A stretch of DNA of 64,000 nucleotides. Source: CAXNKG01 sp964202965. GTDB taxonomy: Bacteria; Acidobacteriota; Vicinamibacteria; Vicinamibacterales; UBA2999. Position 1 is the first letter of the stretch. Each line of letters starts with the position of its first letter. This document shows positions 54,222-62,735 of this stretch, piece after piece. The notes below the pieces were generated by a model that worked only from the letters and a program-made list of their open reading frames with translations, was not told the DNA's origin and made no database searches. Position numbers and translations under genes: made by a program. The DNA lies in the NCBI GenBank assembly GCA_964202965.1, contig CAXNKG010000003.1, forward strand, positions 1-64,000, read 5' to 3'.

Positions 54222-54237
54222 CGCCCCTTTCGGGGCG
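54222..54237 (-). promoter_or_regulatory. Small GAAA-tetraloop hairpin covering the ribosome binding region of the heme-binding-like gene
   Basis: On the minus strand CGCCCC-GAAA-GGGGCG forms a 6-bp all-GC/CG stem with a GNRA loop, ending five bases before the ATG at 54217. The 3' arm AGGGG is the only Shine-Dalgarno-like sequence, so the fold could hide it. The loop and arms are read directly; the regulatory effect is inferred. Confidence 0.4.
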
Positions 54238-54305
54238 GATTATGCCACGAAGGGTGTCAGGCGATGGGTTGACAGATCCGGGACAGGTGGCGTCCCCTAG
54301 CAGGG

Positions 54306-55193
54306 ATGAGGAAGCTGGCGGCAGTCGTCGCGGGCGTGACCGGAGCCATCGCCCTTCTGGTGGCGATACATTTTCCCTTCGACCGGGATGCGGTTGCCGA
54401 TCCGGACGAGTGGTTAGAGCGTGCAGACTACCGGCGCTTTTATGACTCGTTGTACGCTCAGCCTCGCGTCTCGTCCGAGAGCGACAGCGGGACGCACCTG
54501 TTCGACGGACCGGTAGGGGAGTTTGTCCGCTCGTATCGCCTCGAGCATGCCCGCGTGCTGGAAGTAGGAGCCGGCTCAGGCGATCTACAGGACGTTGTTG
54601 CCGACTATACAGGTCTCGACATTTCCGAGAGCGCGGGGCGCAACTTCCACAAGCCATTTGTTCGAGCCTCCGCTACCGCGATGCCTTTTCGCTCGGATGA
54701 GTTCGACGCGGTCTGGACGATCGATACGCTGGAGCACGTGCCCCGCCCTGAACTCGCGCTGAGCGAGATCAGGCGTGTCGTCAAGGACGGGGGCCTGGTG
54801 TACCTCAAGGCGGCGTGGCAATGTCGGCCCTGGGCGGCCCAGGGGTACCATGTCCGGCCCTACAGGGACCTCGAGATCGACGAGAAGATCGTCAAGTTGT
54901 CCATTCCGCTGCGCGAATCGGTGGCGTTTCGCGCTCTTTATACGTTTCCGATCCGCCTCATCCGCTTAGCGACCGCGCTCGCAAGCCCCCAGCCGACATC
55001 ATTCCGGTACAGGAGGCTCGCGCCTAACTACGAGCACTATTGGGACGCCGACAGTGACGCGATCAATTCGATGGATCCCTATGAAGCGATCTTGTGGTTT
55101 CGCAGCCGCGGTGACGAGGTCCTGTCTTTCGACGGGCCAATCGCACCTCTCTGGGTGCACAGCGGGCCGATTGTGTTGAGGATTCAGAAGTGA
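54306..55193 (+). CDS. Membrane-anchored class I SAM-dependent methyltransferase
   Basis: This 295-aa protein has an N-terminal hydrophobic segment (LAAVVAGVTGAIALLVAIHFPF) and a methyltransferase domain: VLEVGAGSGDLQDVVADYTGLDIS (motif I and acidic loop), RASATAMPFRSDEFDAVWTIDTLEHVPRPELALSEIRRVVKDGGLVYLKAAW (motifs II-III), as in Methyltransf_11 enzymes. The substrate is unknown. The adjacent epimerase gene (opposite strand) suggests a surface-polysaccharide setting, though the pair is not an operon. GC content looks somewhat lower here than in the flanks. Confidence 0.75.
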   Translation: MRKLAAVVAGVTGAIALLVAIHFPFDRDAVADPDEWLERADYRRFYDSLYAQPRVSSESDSGTHLFDGPVGEFVRSYRLEHARVLEVGAGSGDLQDVVADYTGLDISESAGRNFHKPFVRASATAMPFRSDEFDAVWTIDTLEHVPRPELALSEIRRVVKDGGLVYLKAAWQCRPWAAQGYHVRPYRDLEIDEKIVKLSIPLRESVAFRALYTFPIRLIRLATALASPQPTSFRYRRLAPNYEHYWDADSDAINSMDPYEAILWFRSRGDEVLSFDGPIAPLWVHSGPIVLRIQK

Positions 55194-55214
55194 CCGTCGC
55201 TCCGGACCCGGGCT

Positions 55215-56159
55215 TTATGCGGCAGTGCCCTGTGACGACCGGAACCACTCGACCGTCTGCTTCAACCCGGTCTGCAGATCGACAGTAGGCCGATAGCCGA
55301 GAATCCGCTCGGCCTTCTGAATATCGGCCTGCGAGTCCTTGACGTCGCCGGCGCGCGGTGCGGCGTAGATCGGCTCCGCCGTGGCGCCGGTCAACCCCTT
55401 GATCGTCTTGCACAGGTCGTTCAGCGAGATCCGGCCGGCCGTGGCGACGTTGATGACTTCCCCGCTCGCCTTCGGCGCCTGGCAGGCTCGCAGCACGCCG
55501 TCCACCACGTTCGCGACGTACGTGAAATCGCGGGTGTGCTCGCCGTCGCCGTAAATGGTCGGCTGACGGTTCTCGACGAGCGCGCTGATGAAGAGCGAGA
55601 TGACGCCGGAGTAGGGCGACGAAGGATCCTGCCGCGGACCGAACACGTTGAAGTAGCGGATCGTCACCGTCTCGAGGCCGTAGAGCTGCGTAAAGAGCCG
55701 GCAATACTCCTCGGCCATGAACTTCTGCAGCGCATACGGCGACAGCGGCGATGCGCGCATCGTCTCGACCTTGGGAAGCGTCGGCGTGTTGCCGTAGGCG
55801 GACGAGGAGCCGGCGTAGACGACACGCGTCACGCCGGCATCGCGCGCGGCAATGAGGACGTTGAGCGAGGCGTCCACGTTGGCGCGATGCGAGGTCAGCG
55901 GGTCCTTCACCGATCGCGGTACCGACGGGATCGCCGCCTGGTGCAGCACGTAGTCGATACCCGCCACGGCGCGCTGCGCCACCGCCAGGTCGGCCAGGTC
56001 GCCTTCGATGAATTCGACGCCCGGGATATGGGCGAGGTTGCGCCGCTTCCCGGTAATCAGGCTGTCGACGACGCGGACGCGCTCCCCGCGCCGGACAAGC
56101 TCTTCGGCAAGGTGGGATCCGATGAAGCCCGCGCCGCCGGTGACAAGGTAATGAGACAT
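55215..56159 (-). CDS. NAD-dependent sugar-nucleotide epimerase (extended SDR, GalE/WbpP-like)
   Basis: This 314-aa extended short-chain dehydrogenase starts MSHYLVTGGAGFIGSHLAEELVRRG with the NAD-binding TGGxGFIG motif. Catalytic residues are visible in YAGSSSAYGN (Ser/Thr region) and SPYALQKFMAEEY (Y-x3-K). HQAAIPSVPRSVKDP, TIRYFNVFGPRQDPSSPYSGVISLF and GDGEHTRDFTYVANVVDGVL are typical of UDP-N-acetylglucosamine or UDP-glucose 4-epimerases. Substrate choice cannot be decided by eye. It probably feeds cell-surface glycan synthesis. It lies downstream of the RNase P RNA gene on the same strand. Confidence 0.88.
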   Translation of the reverse strand: MSHYLVTGGAGFIGSHLAEELVRRGERVRVVDSLITGKRRNLAHIPGVEFIEGDLADLAVAQRAVAGIDYVLHQAAIPSVPRSVKDPLTSHRANVDASLNVLIAARDAGVTRVVYAGSSSAYGNTPTLPKVETMRASPLSPYALQKFMAEEYCRLFTQLYGLETVTIRYFNVFGPRQDPSSPYSGVISLFISALVENRQPTIYGDGEHTRDFTYVANVVDGVLRACQAPKASGEVINVATAGRISLNDLCKTIKGLTGATAEPIYAAPRAGDVKDSQADIQKAERILGYRPTVDLQTGLKQTVEWFRSSQGTAA

Positions 56160-56205
56160 TCCGACCGAAACCTCAGCGCAAATACTGCCGGGAGATAAGA
56201 AAAGC

Positions 56206-56619
56206 GTCGCAGCTTTCCGTAAGCCGAATCCTGTCCAGCCGTCGCGGCCTTGCGGCCGCTATGACCTGGACGACCATTCCTCTAGGCCCGCGATTGCTCG
56301 CGGGCTCAAGCGACCTACCCGGTGGCTTCGGACGGGCCGTCCTCAAACGCCACCCTATTTGGTCTTGCTCCGTGCGGGGTTTTGCCTGCCACCCGTGTTG
56401 CCACGGGCGCGGTGCGCTCTTACCGCACCTTTTCACCCTTACCCACCATAGCGCCGAGGCGCGACGGTGGGCGGTATTTTTTCTGTGCCACTATCCGTCA
56501 AGTTGCCCTGCCCGGGCGTTACCCGGCGCACTGCCCTCTGGAGTTCGGACTTTCCTCCCGCCTCCGCCGTTGGCCGTGAAGCCCGCGCGGAGACCGGCGG
56601 TCGTCTGGATTACTGCGAC
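56206..56619 (-). ncRNA. rnpB: RNase P RNA (bacterial type A)
   Basis: The minus strand carries the catalytic RNA of RNase P, which removes tRNA 5' leaders. Conserved blocks appear in order: GAGGAAAGTCCGAACTCC (P4 5' strand/CR-I), ACAGAAA, GGGTGAAAAGGTGCGGTAAG, GCAAGACCAAATAGG, AGAGGAATGG, and ACAGGATTCGGCTTA near the 3' end (P4 3' strand). The ends pair as helix P1: GTCGCAG at the 5' end (56619 to 56613) with CTGCGAC at the 3' end (56212 to 56206). About 414 nt is the usual size. A T-rich stretch (GCTTTTCTTATC) follows the 3' end. Confidence 0.95.
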
Positions 56620-56625
56620 TCCACG

Positions 56626-56631
56626 ATTATG
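56626..56631 (-). promoter_or_regulatory. Possible -10 box for rnpB
   Basis: CATAAT on the minus strand ends six bases before the predicted rnpB 5' end, the right distance for a housekeeping -10 element. No good -35 (TTGACA-like) is seen 17 bp further up, which lies inside the 3' end of the NtrC-family gene. Confidence 0.4.
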
Positions 56632-56635
56632 GCAC

Positions 56636-58066
56636 CTACCCGTCGAGTTCCTGCTTGATCCCGTGCTGTTCCAGCTTCTTGTACAGGTTGCTGCGGGGCG
56701 TATCGATCACCTCAGCCGTCTTCGAGATGTTCCAGTTGTTCTCCCGGAGCTTCTGCACGAGGAAGGCCCGCTCCGCCACATCCTTGAACTCGCGCAGGGT
56801 GCCGGCGCCCGTCCCCGCGATGTCCGCGGGCGCTGCTTCCGCCGGGGCTTCGAGCCGGCTGACGCCCGGCTCTGCATCAGCGTCCGGCGGGCGCGCCGCG
56901 CCCTCTCCCCTCATGTCCCGCGGCAAGTCCTCCGTGCGTACGCTGTCGCCCGCAGCCATGATCAGCACGCGCTCGACGGTGTTGCGCAGCTCGCGGATGT
57001 TTCCCCGCCAGCGGTACCGCTGGAGCGCCTCCAGCGCGCGCGCGTCGAAGCGCTTGGGCCGGAGGTTGTGCTCCTCGCTGATGCGCTTCGCGAAGTGCTG
57101 CACGAGCGCCGGAATGTCGGCCTTCCGGTCGCGCAGCGGCGGCACGACGATCGGGATGACATTCAGCCGGAAGAAGAGATCCTCACGGAACTCGCCCCGC
57201 GCGATCGCGTCCTCGAGGTCCTTGTTGGTGGCCGCGATGACGCGCACGTCCACCTTGATGGTACGCGCCGACCCGAGCCGTTCGACTTCCTGCTCCTGCA
57301 GCACCCGCAGGACCTTGGCCTGCGTCTTGGGGCTCATGTCGCCGATTTCATCCAGGAAGATCGTGCCGCGGTCGGCCTGCTCGAACTTGCCGATCTGCTT
57401 CTCGGTCGCGCCGGTGAACGATCCCCGTTCGTGCCCGAAGAGCTCCGACTCGATGAGTTCCTCCGGAATCGCCGCGCAGTTCACCTGGACGAACCGCTGC
57501 CCCGCCCTGGAGCTGTTCCGGTGAATCGTCCTGGCTACGAGCTCCTTCCCCGCACCGCTCTCGCCGAGCAGCAGCACGGTCGCATTGGTGGGGGCGGCAC
57601 GTCTGACGTCCTCGAGCACCCGCCGGAGCGCCGGGCTGTCCCCGACGATCTCGTACTTCGCCTCCATCGCGAGCTTCAGCTCACGGTTCTCCTGCCGCAG
57701 ATCCTGGGTCGCGAGCACGTTCTGGAGCGTGACGATGACGCGCTCGCTGCTGAGGGGCTTGTCCAGGAAGTCGACCGCGCCGGACTTGATCGCGTCGACG
57801 GCGGTGCTGGTCGTGCCATGGCCGGAAATCATCACCACAGGCATGGTGTCGTCGATGGCGCGGATCTGACGCAGCGTCTCCATGCCATCCATCCCTGGCA
57901 TTTTGATGTCGAGCAGCACCACGTCCGGCCGTTCGCGCCGGAGGGCGGCGAGCCCCTCCTGCGCTGATCCCGCGCCGGTAAACCCGTAGTGTTCGTACTC
58001 GAGGATCATCCGCAACGAATCACGGATCGCCGGCTCGTCGTCGATGACCAGAATTTTGGGTTTCAT
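56636..58066 (-). CDS. NtrC-family sigma-54-dependent response regulator
   Basis: This 476-aa protein (ATG at 58066; an in-frame GTG lies just upstream) has a receiver domain with phospho-acceptor D53 (VVLLDIKMPGMDGMETL) and DKPLS, an AAA+ domain with Walker A GESGAGKE (168-175), the intact sigma-54 contact loop GSFTGA (215-220), Walker B GTIFLDE and YRWRGNIRELRNTVERVLI, then a linker and a Fis-like helix-turn-helix (LRENNWNISKTAEVIDTPRSNLYKKLEQHGI). It activates RNA polymerase containing sigma-54 on phosphorylation. The cognate kinase is not adjacent. Contrast it with the degenerate loop of the regulator at 49625-51004. Confidence 0.95.
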   Translation of the reverse strand: MKPKILVIDDEPAIRDSLRMILEYEHYGFTGAGSAQEGLAALRRERPDVVLLDIKMPGMDGMETLRQIRAIDDTMPVVMISGHGTTSTAVDAIKSGAVDFLDKPLSSERVIVTLQNVLATQDLRQENRELKLAMEAKYEIVGDSPALRRVLEDVRRAAPTNATVLLLGESGAGKELVARTIHRNSSRAGQRFVQVNCAAIPEELIESELFGHERGSFTGATEKQIGKFEQADRGTIFLDEIGDMSPKTQAKVLRVLQEQEVERLGSARTIKVDVRVIAATNKDLEDAIARGEFREDLFFRLNVIPIVVPPLRDRKADIPALVQHFAKRISEEHNLRPKRFDARALEALQRYRWRGNIRELRNTVERVLIMAAGDSVRTEDLPRDMRGEGAARPPDADAEPGVSRLEAPAEAAPADIAGTGAGTLREFKDVAERAFLVQKLRENNWNISKTAEVIDTPRSNLYKKLEQHGIKQELDG

Positions 58067-58074
58067 CACAAACA

Positions 58075-58159
58075 GGTTCCGGGTTCCACGTTCCGGGTTC
58101 CGGGTTCGATCGCAACGCCGAACATGAACCTGGAACCCGGAACCTGGAACTCGGAACTG
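58075..58159. repeat. Two inverted runs of heptanucleotide repeats between the NtrC-family gene and htrA
   Basis: The left run (58075-58109) has five 7-mers related to GGTTCCG. The right run (58125-58159) has five related to GGAACCT/GGAACTC, roughly the reverse complement. A 15-bp spacer separates them, so transcripts can form a long imperfect hairpin. The repeat lies just upstream of the NtrC-family start and just after the htrA stop. Confidence 0.7.
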
Positions 58160-58166
58160 TCGAAGT

Positions 58167-59648
58167 TCACCGTTCCAGTGTGACGGTTTCGAGCGTGCGC
58201 TGGCCGAGCTCGGGCTTGTAGACGTACATCGTGAGAATGTCGCCGGGCGAGACGCGGTCGGTCAGCCGCCGGTAGTCGTCCACGCCCGCCACGCGCTGGC
58301 GATTGATTTCGAGCACCACATGGCCGCGCTCGATGTCGGCGTCGAACGCGGGACTCATCGCCTCGACGCGCGACACGATGACGCCGCGCATGCCGTCCGG
58401 CAGGCGGTACCGGCCCGCTGACTCCTCGTCGAGTTCGCGGACCGACAGTCCGATCGGCGAACCTCGATACGTCGACGGCTCAGGCCGTGAGCCCTCCGTG
58501 GCCGGGCGATCCCGTCCCGGCCGCTCGGCGAGCTTCACCGTGACGTTCAGGGAGCGGCCGTCGCGCAGCACCTGCAGCGTCGCGGCCGAGCCTGGCTCGC
58601 GGGCCGCGATCAGCTGGATGAGCGAATCGTTGCTCTCAATGGAGCGGCCGTCCACCGCGACAATGACGTCGTAGGTCCGGATGCCGGCGCGGGCCCCTGG
58701 CGAATCGGGGGTCACGTCCTGGACGAGCGCGCCGGTGGCGGACGCGAGGTTCAGCGACTGCTGGAGGTCCCGATCGACGTCCCGGAGCGTCACGCCGATG
58801 TAGCCGCGCGACACCCGTCCCTTGTCGCGCAATTGCGGCAGGATCTCGCTGGCCTGGTTGATCGGCACGGCAAAACCGATGTTCGCCGCGCGCGAGCTGA
58901 TCGCCGAATTGATCCCGATGACGTCGCCGTCGGCATTGATCAGCGGCCCGCCGCTGTTGCCGAAGTTAATGGCCGCGTCCGTCTGGATGTAGCGATCCAG
59001 CGACCGGTCGAACAGCTTCCGGCCGATGAAGCTGACCACGCCCACCGTCACGGTGTGCTCGTACGCCAGCGGGTTGCCGATCGCGATGACCCACTCGCCT
59101 ACCCGCAGCGCATCGGAGTTGCCCAGGGGCGCATGCGGCAGCGGCCCGGCCGCCTCGACCTTGACGAGGGCGATGTCGGTATCGGGATCCGAGCCGACCG
59201 TGGTGCCGCGCAGCTCGCGGCCGTCACTGAGGCGAACCATGATCCGGTCGGCGCCTTCGATCACGTGATGATTCGTGAGGATGAACCCCTCGGCATCGAT
59301 GAGGAAGCCGGTCCCCGCGCCGCGGCGGGGTCCGTCAGGATCCTGAGGCTGTGGCCGCTGGAAGATGTCGGGCCCGTTCGGAAAGGGCGACGTCCGCCGC
59401 CGGCGCGGGGCCTCACCGCGGGTGGTCGCGCCGATGTTGACGACCGTCGGATTCAGGCGCTCGGCGACGTCGGCAAAGGACGCGGTCGCGATGGCTATGC
59501 GGGTCGCCGGCGTGTCGGCGACGCGCGGCGCGGGCGGCGTGGCGGAGATGGCCGGCGCGGGGGTCATGGAGCCCGCGACAACAAGGCCGACGAGAAACGC
59601 GACCGTCGCGGCCAACGCCGACGTCACCGCCAGGAACCGCCGGGTCAT
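58167..59648 (-). CDS. HtrA/DegP-family trypsin-like serine protease with two PDZ domains
   Basis: The start is the ATG at 59648 (MTRRFLAVTSALAATVAFLVGLVVAG), giving a 493-aa protein with one N-terminal signal or anchor helix. The catalytic triad is H128 (LTNHHVI), D158 (DPDTDIALVKV) and S232 (INFGNSGGPLINADG). PDZ 1 (about 262-355: GYIGVTLRDVDRDLQQSLNL; GARAGIRTYDVIVAVDGRSIESNDSL) and PDZ 2 (about 400-480) follow. It acts as a periplasmic quality-control protease or chaperone. Ten bases separate it from ligA, and it ends the operon metG-tatD-polyprenyl synthase-ligA-htrA. Confidence 0.93.
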   Translation of the reverse strand: MTRRFLAVTSALAATVAFLVGLVVAGSMTPAPAISATPPAPRVADTPATRIAIATASFADVAERLNPTVVNIGATTRGEAPRRRRTSPFPNGPDIFQRPQPQDPDGPRRGAGTGFLIDAEGFILTNHHVIEGADRIMVRLSDGRELRGTTVGSDPDTDIALVKVEAAGPLPHAPLGNSDALRVGEWVIAIGNPLAYEHTVTVGVVSFIGRKLFDRSLDRYIQTDAAINFGNSGGPLINADGDVIGINSAISSRAANIGFAVPINQASEILPQLRDKGRVSRGYIGVTLRDVDRDLQQSLNLASATGALVQDVTPDSPGARAGIRTYDVIVAVDGRSIESNDSLIQLIAAREPGSAATLQVLRDGRSLNVTVKLAERPGRDRPATEGSRPEPSTYRGSPIGLSVRELDEESAGRYRLPDGMRGVIVSRVEAMSPAFDADIERGHVVLEINRQRVAGVDDYRRLTDRVSPGDILTMYVYKPELGQRTLETVTLER

Positions 59649-59658
59649 CGTCTGTCCA

Positions 59659-61716
59659 TTATGAACCATGCTCCGCGAGCAGGCCGAGGAACGCCGGCTC
59701 ATCGAGCACCTCGACGCCGAGCGTCCGCGCCTTCTCGGCCGTACTGCCCGCGTCCGCGCCAACCACCACCGCCGTGGTCTTCCGGCTGACCGAGCCGGTG
59801 ACCTTACCGCCGAGTCGCTCGATGGCGGCCGTCGCCTCCTCCCGCGTCAACCCTGAGAGCGAGCCTGTGATCACGTACGTCCTGCCGGCCAGCGGGCCAG
59901 GGGCCGACCGCGCGCCGCGCTGTTCCGGAGGCACCTCCATGCGGATGCCGGCGGCGCGCAGGCGCTCGATCAGCCGCCGGTTGCGCGGCTCGTCGAACCA
60001 GCTGCGGATCGATTCCGCGAGGACGGGCCCGATTTCCTTCGTCGACTGGAGCTGCTCGATGGTGGCCGCCATGAGAGCGTCCATCGAACCGAAGGCCTCC
60101 TCCAGCACTTCCGCGCCGCGCTCGCCGACATGGCGAATGCCCAGTCCATAAATCAGCCGCCAGAGCTCGTTGCCGCGGCTCCGATCGATCTGCTCGACCA
60201 CCTTTGTCGCGTTCTTGTCCCCGAAGCGGCGCTCGATCGCCTTCCCGTCGCTCCGGACAGAACTGCCCGTGAGGCCGGCCAGGGTCTCCTTGCTCAACGC
60301 ATAGACGTCGGCGTAGTCCCGAACGAGGCTCCCCTCGAGCAACTGCGCGATCAGTGACTCCCCCAGGCCCTCGATGTTCATCGCCGAGCGCGAGGCGAAG
60401 TGCTCGAGCCCCCGCTGCAGGCGCGCCGGGCACGACGTGTTTTCGCACCGCCACACGGCCTCGCCTTCGGCACGGTGCAGCGCGGCCCCGCACCTCGGGC
60501 AGTCGGCCGGCATGACCCAGGGCTGCGCATCCGGCGGGCGCTTACTCAGCACAGGACCGACCACCCGCGGGATCACGTCACCAGCCTTTTCCACGATGAC
60601 GGTGTCGCCTTCGCGAACGTCTTTGCGCGCCAGGTCGTCCGCGTTGTGCAGCGTCGCCATCGACACGGTCGATCCGGAGATGAACACGGGCTCAAGGACC
60701 GCAAACGGCGTGACGGCGCCGGTCCGGCCGACGTTCACGTTAATCTTCCTGAGGAGGGTGGACTTCTGCTCCGCCGGGAACTTGAAGGCGATCGCCCATC
60801 GAGGGAACTTGCTCGTCGTGCCGAGTACGGGACGGTCCTGGAGCCGATCGACCTTGATCACCACGCCGTCGGTGTCGAAGTCGAGCGTTCGCCGCTTCTC
60901 GTCCCACTCGCGGCAAAAGGCAATGAGCGCGTCAATCCCCACGCAGCACCGCCAGTGCGCCTCGACGGGAAGGCTCCACTGCCGCAGTCGTTCCAGCGTC
61001 TCGCCGTGGGTGGCTGGTCCGTCCGGAACGAGTTGATAGAAGAAGGCGCTGAGGCCCCGCTTCGCCACGAGGGCCGGCTCCAGATTCCGCAGCGTGCCCG
61101 CGGCGGCGTTCCGCGGGTTGGCGAAGAGCGGCTCGTCCGATTCCGCGCGCTCGCGGTTGATGCGCTCGAACGCCGTGCGGGGCAGGTACACCTCCCCGCG
61201 GACCTCGACCCGCCCCGGGCCTGCGTCGCGAAGGCGCAGCGGAATCGCGCGGATCGTCCGGATGTTCGGCGTGACGTCCTCGCCGCTGACGCCATCGCCG
61301 CGCGTGGCGGCCCGGACCAGGATGCCGTCCTCGTACGTCACCGCAATGCTGACGCCGTCGATCTTCATCTCCGACACATAGGCCACCAGGCCTGGTGCGT
61401 CGGGAGCGAGCCCGAGGCCGCGGCGTACGCGATCGTCAAAGGCGCGCAGTTCCTCGTCGCTGAACGCGTTGTCGAGGCTGAACATCGGCTCGGCGTGCCG
61501 GACGGTGGCAAAGCCGGCCGCCACGCGGCCGCCCACCCGCTGGGTCGGAGAGTCGGAGGTGACGAGGCCGGTGTGCCCGGCCTCGAGCCGCGCGAGCTCC
61601 GTGTAGAGCGCGTCGAACTCGGCGTCGGCGATCTCCGGGGCGTTCAGGACGTAGTAACGCTCCTCGTGATGGCGGATCTGGCGGCGAAGTTCGTCGATGC
61701 GGTCGGCAGGCGTCAC
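59659..61716 (-). CDS. ligA: NAD-dependent DNA ligase LigA
   Basis: LigA seals nicks during replication and repair. The start chosen is the GTG at 61716 (TPADRIDELRRQIRHHEERYYV), whose TGA overlap with the upstream synthase stop indicates coupling; the frame open to 61884 is inside that gene. The 685-aa protein has domain Ia (SPTQRVGG), the adenylated Lys in SEMKIDGVSIAV, the OB fold, a Cys4 zinc finger (CPRCGAALHRAEGEAVWRCENTSCPARL), helix-hairpin-helix repeats and a C-terminal BRCT domain (TYVITGSLSGLTREEATAAIERLGGKVTGSVSRKTTAVVVG). All parts are complete. Confidence 0.96.
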   Translation of the reverse strand: MTPADRIDELRRQIRHHEERYYVLNAPEIADAEFDALYTELARLEAGHTGLVTSDSPTQRVGGRVAAGFATVRHAEPMFSLDNAFSDEELRAFDDRVRRGLGLAPDAPGLVAYVSEMKIDGVSIAVTYEDGILVRAATRGDGVSGEDVTPNIRTIRAIPLRLRDAGPGRVEVRGEVYLPRTAFERINRERAESDEPLFANPRNAAAGTLRNLEPALVAKRGLSAFFYQLVPDGPATHGETLERLRQWSLPVEAHWRCCVGIDALIAFCREWDEKRRTLDFDTDGVVIKVDRLQDRPVLGTTSKFPRWAIAFKFPAEQKSTLLRKINVNVGRTGAVTPFAVLEPVFISGSTVSMATLHNADDLARKDVREGDTVIVEKAGDVIPRVVGPVLSKRPPDAQPWVMPADCPRCGAALHRAEGEAVWRCENTSCPARLQRGLEHFASRSAMNIEGLGESLIAQLLEGSLVRDYADVYALSKETLAGLTGSSVRSDGKAIERRFGDKNATKVVEQIDRSRGNELWRLIYGLGIRHVGERGAEVLEEAFGSMDALMAATIEQLQSTKEIGPVLAESIRSWFDEPRNRRLIERLRAAGIRMEVPPEQRGARSAPGPLAGRTYVITGSLSGLTREEATAAIERLGGKVTGSVSRKTTAVVVGADAGSTAEKARTLGVEVLDEPAFLGLLAEHGS

Positions 61717-62717
61717 CGGTCGCGTGCGAGAACGTAGTCGGGAAGGAATAAAAGCGCCTCGCGCGAGGCGCTCGCGGGAAACAGGCGGAGCGCGCGCTTC
61801 GCCCGCTCGACGTATGCGACAGCGGTGCTCTGCGCGTAATCGATCGATCGCGTCTGCGCCAGCATCGCGCGCAGCTCGCGCCACTCCTCATGCGTGGCCC
61901 GCCCGTCTCGGACGATCGTGTGCACGAGGGTGCGCGCACGTGCGTCGCCCTTGGACAACAGGTGAATCACCGGCAGGGTGAGCTTCCCTTCGCGAAGATC
62001 TCCGCCGACCGGCTTGCCGAGCACGACCTCGTCGCCGGTGAAATCCAGCAGGTCATCCACGATCTGGAATGCGACGCCGATGCTGAAGCCGTAGTCCCAC
62101 AACGCCTCCTGCTGCTCGGCCGTCGTCGGGGCCAGCATGCCGCCAATCTTCGCGGCGCCGGCAAACAGGAACGCGGTCTTCCGCCGGATGATGTCGAAGT
62201 GCTCTTCCTCGGACAGGTCCACCGCGCCCTTCTTCGTGAGCTGGCAGATCTCCCCCTCGACAATCCGCAGCGTGACGTCGCACAGCACGCGAATCAGCTC
62301 GATGTTGTCCTGGCTGAGGGCCAGCGACATCGACTTCAGGTAGAGGAAATCGCCAAAGAGGACGCTGAGGTGGTTGCCCCACCGGGTATGGGCGGCGTCG
62401 CGGCCCCGCCGCGTCTGCGCCTCATCGATGACGTCGTCGTGGACGAGCGTCGCGGCGTGAATGAACTCGATGACGGCGGCATACAGGACGGCGCGCTCGC
62501 CCGCATATCCCGCCATCCGGGCGGCCATCAGCAGCACCGCGGGGCGAATCCGCTTACCCCCGCCGTCCTTGACGTAGTTGCCGATCTCCGGAATCACGGC
62601 GACCTGCGACTGGATGTGCCGCGCGAACTCGCGCTCGACGGCCTTGAGGTCGTCGCGGATCGGCTCGAATAACTGCGCCAGGGCCGCTGAGGACGCGTTG
62701 GGAGCGGCGGGGTTCAC
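61713..62717 (-). CDS. Polyprenyl diphosphate synthase (octaprenyl/heptaprenyl type)
   Basis: This 334-aa enzyme (GTG start at 62717) elongates allylic diphosphates with isopentenyl diphosphate to make the long prenyl chain of quinones. It has the first Asp-rich motif DDVIDEAQTRRGRDAAH with GNHLSVLFGDFLYLKSM, FAGAAKIGGMLA, and the second Asp-rich motif QIVDDLLDFTGDEVVLGKPVGGDLREGKLTLPVIHLL. These place it with IspB/HepT-type long-chain synthases, since no bulky residues stand just before the first motif. It overlaps ligA by 4 bp. Confidence 0.93.
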   Translation of the reverse strand: MNPAAPNASSAALAQLFEPIRDDLKAVEREFARHIQSQVAVIPEIGNYVKDGGGKRIRPAVLLMAARMAGYAGERAVLYAAVIEFIHAATLVHDDVIDEAQTRRGRDAAHTRWGNHLSVLFGDFLYLKSMSLALSQDNIELIRVLCDVTLRIVEGEICQLTKKGAVDLSEEEHFDIIRRKTAFLFAGAAKIGGMLAPTTAEQQEALWDYGFSIGVAFQIVDDLLDFTGDEVVLGKPVGGDLREGKLTLPVIHLLSKGDARARTLVHTIVRDGRATHEEWRELRAMLAQTRSIDYAQSTAVAYVERAKRALRLFPASASREALLFLPDYVLARDR

Positions 62718-62735
62718 AGCCGTCGATTTTAGCAG

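Noticed and set aside
58075..58159. CRISPR array
   Set aside because: Units are 7 bp with no unique spacers between them, so these are short tandem repeats and not a CRISPR.
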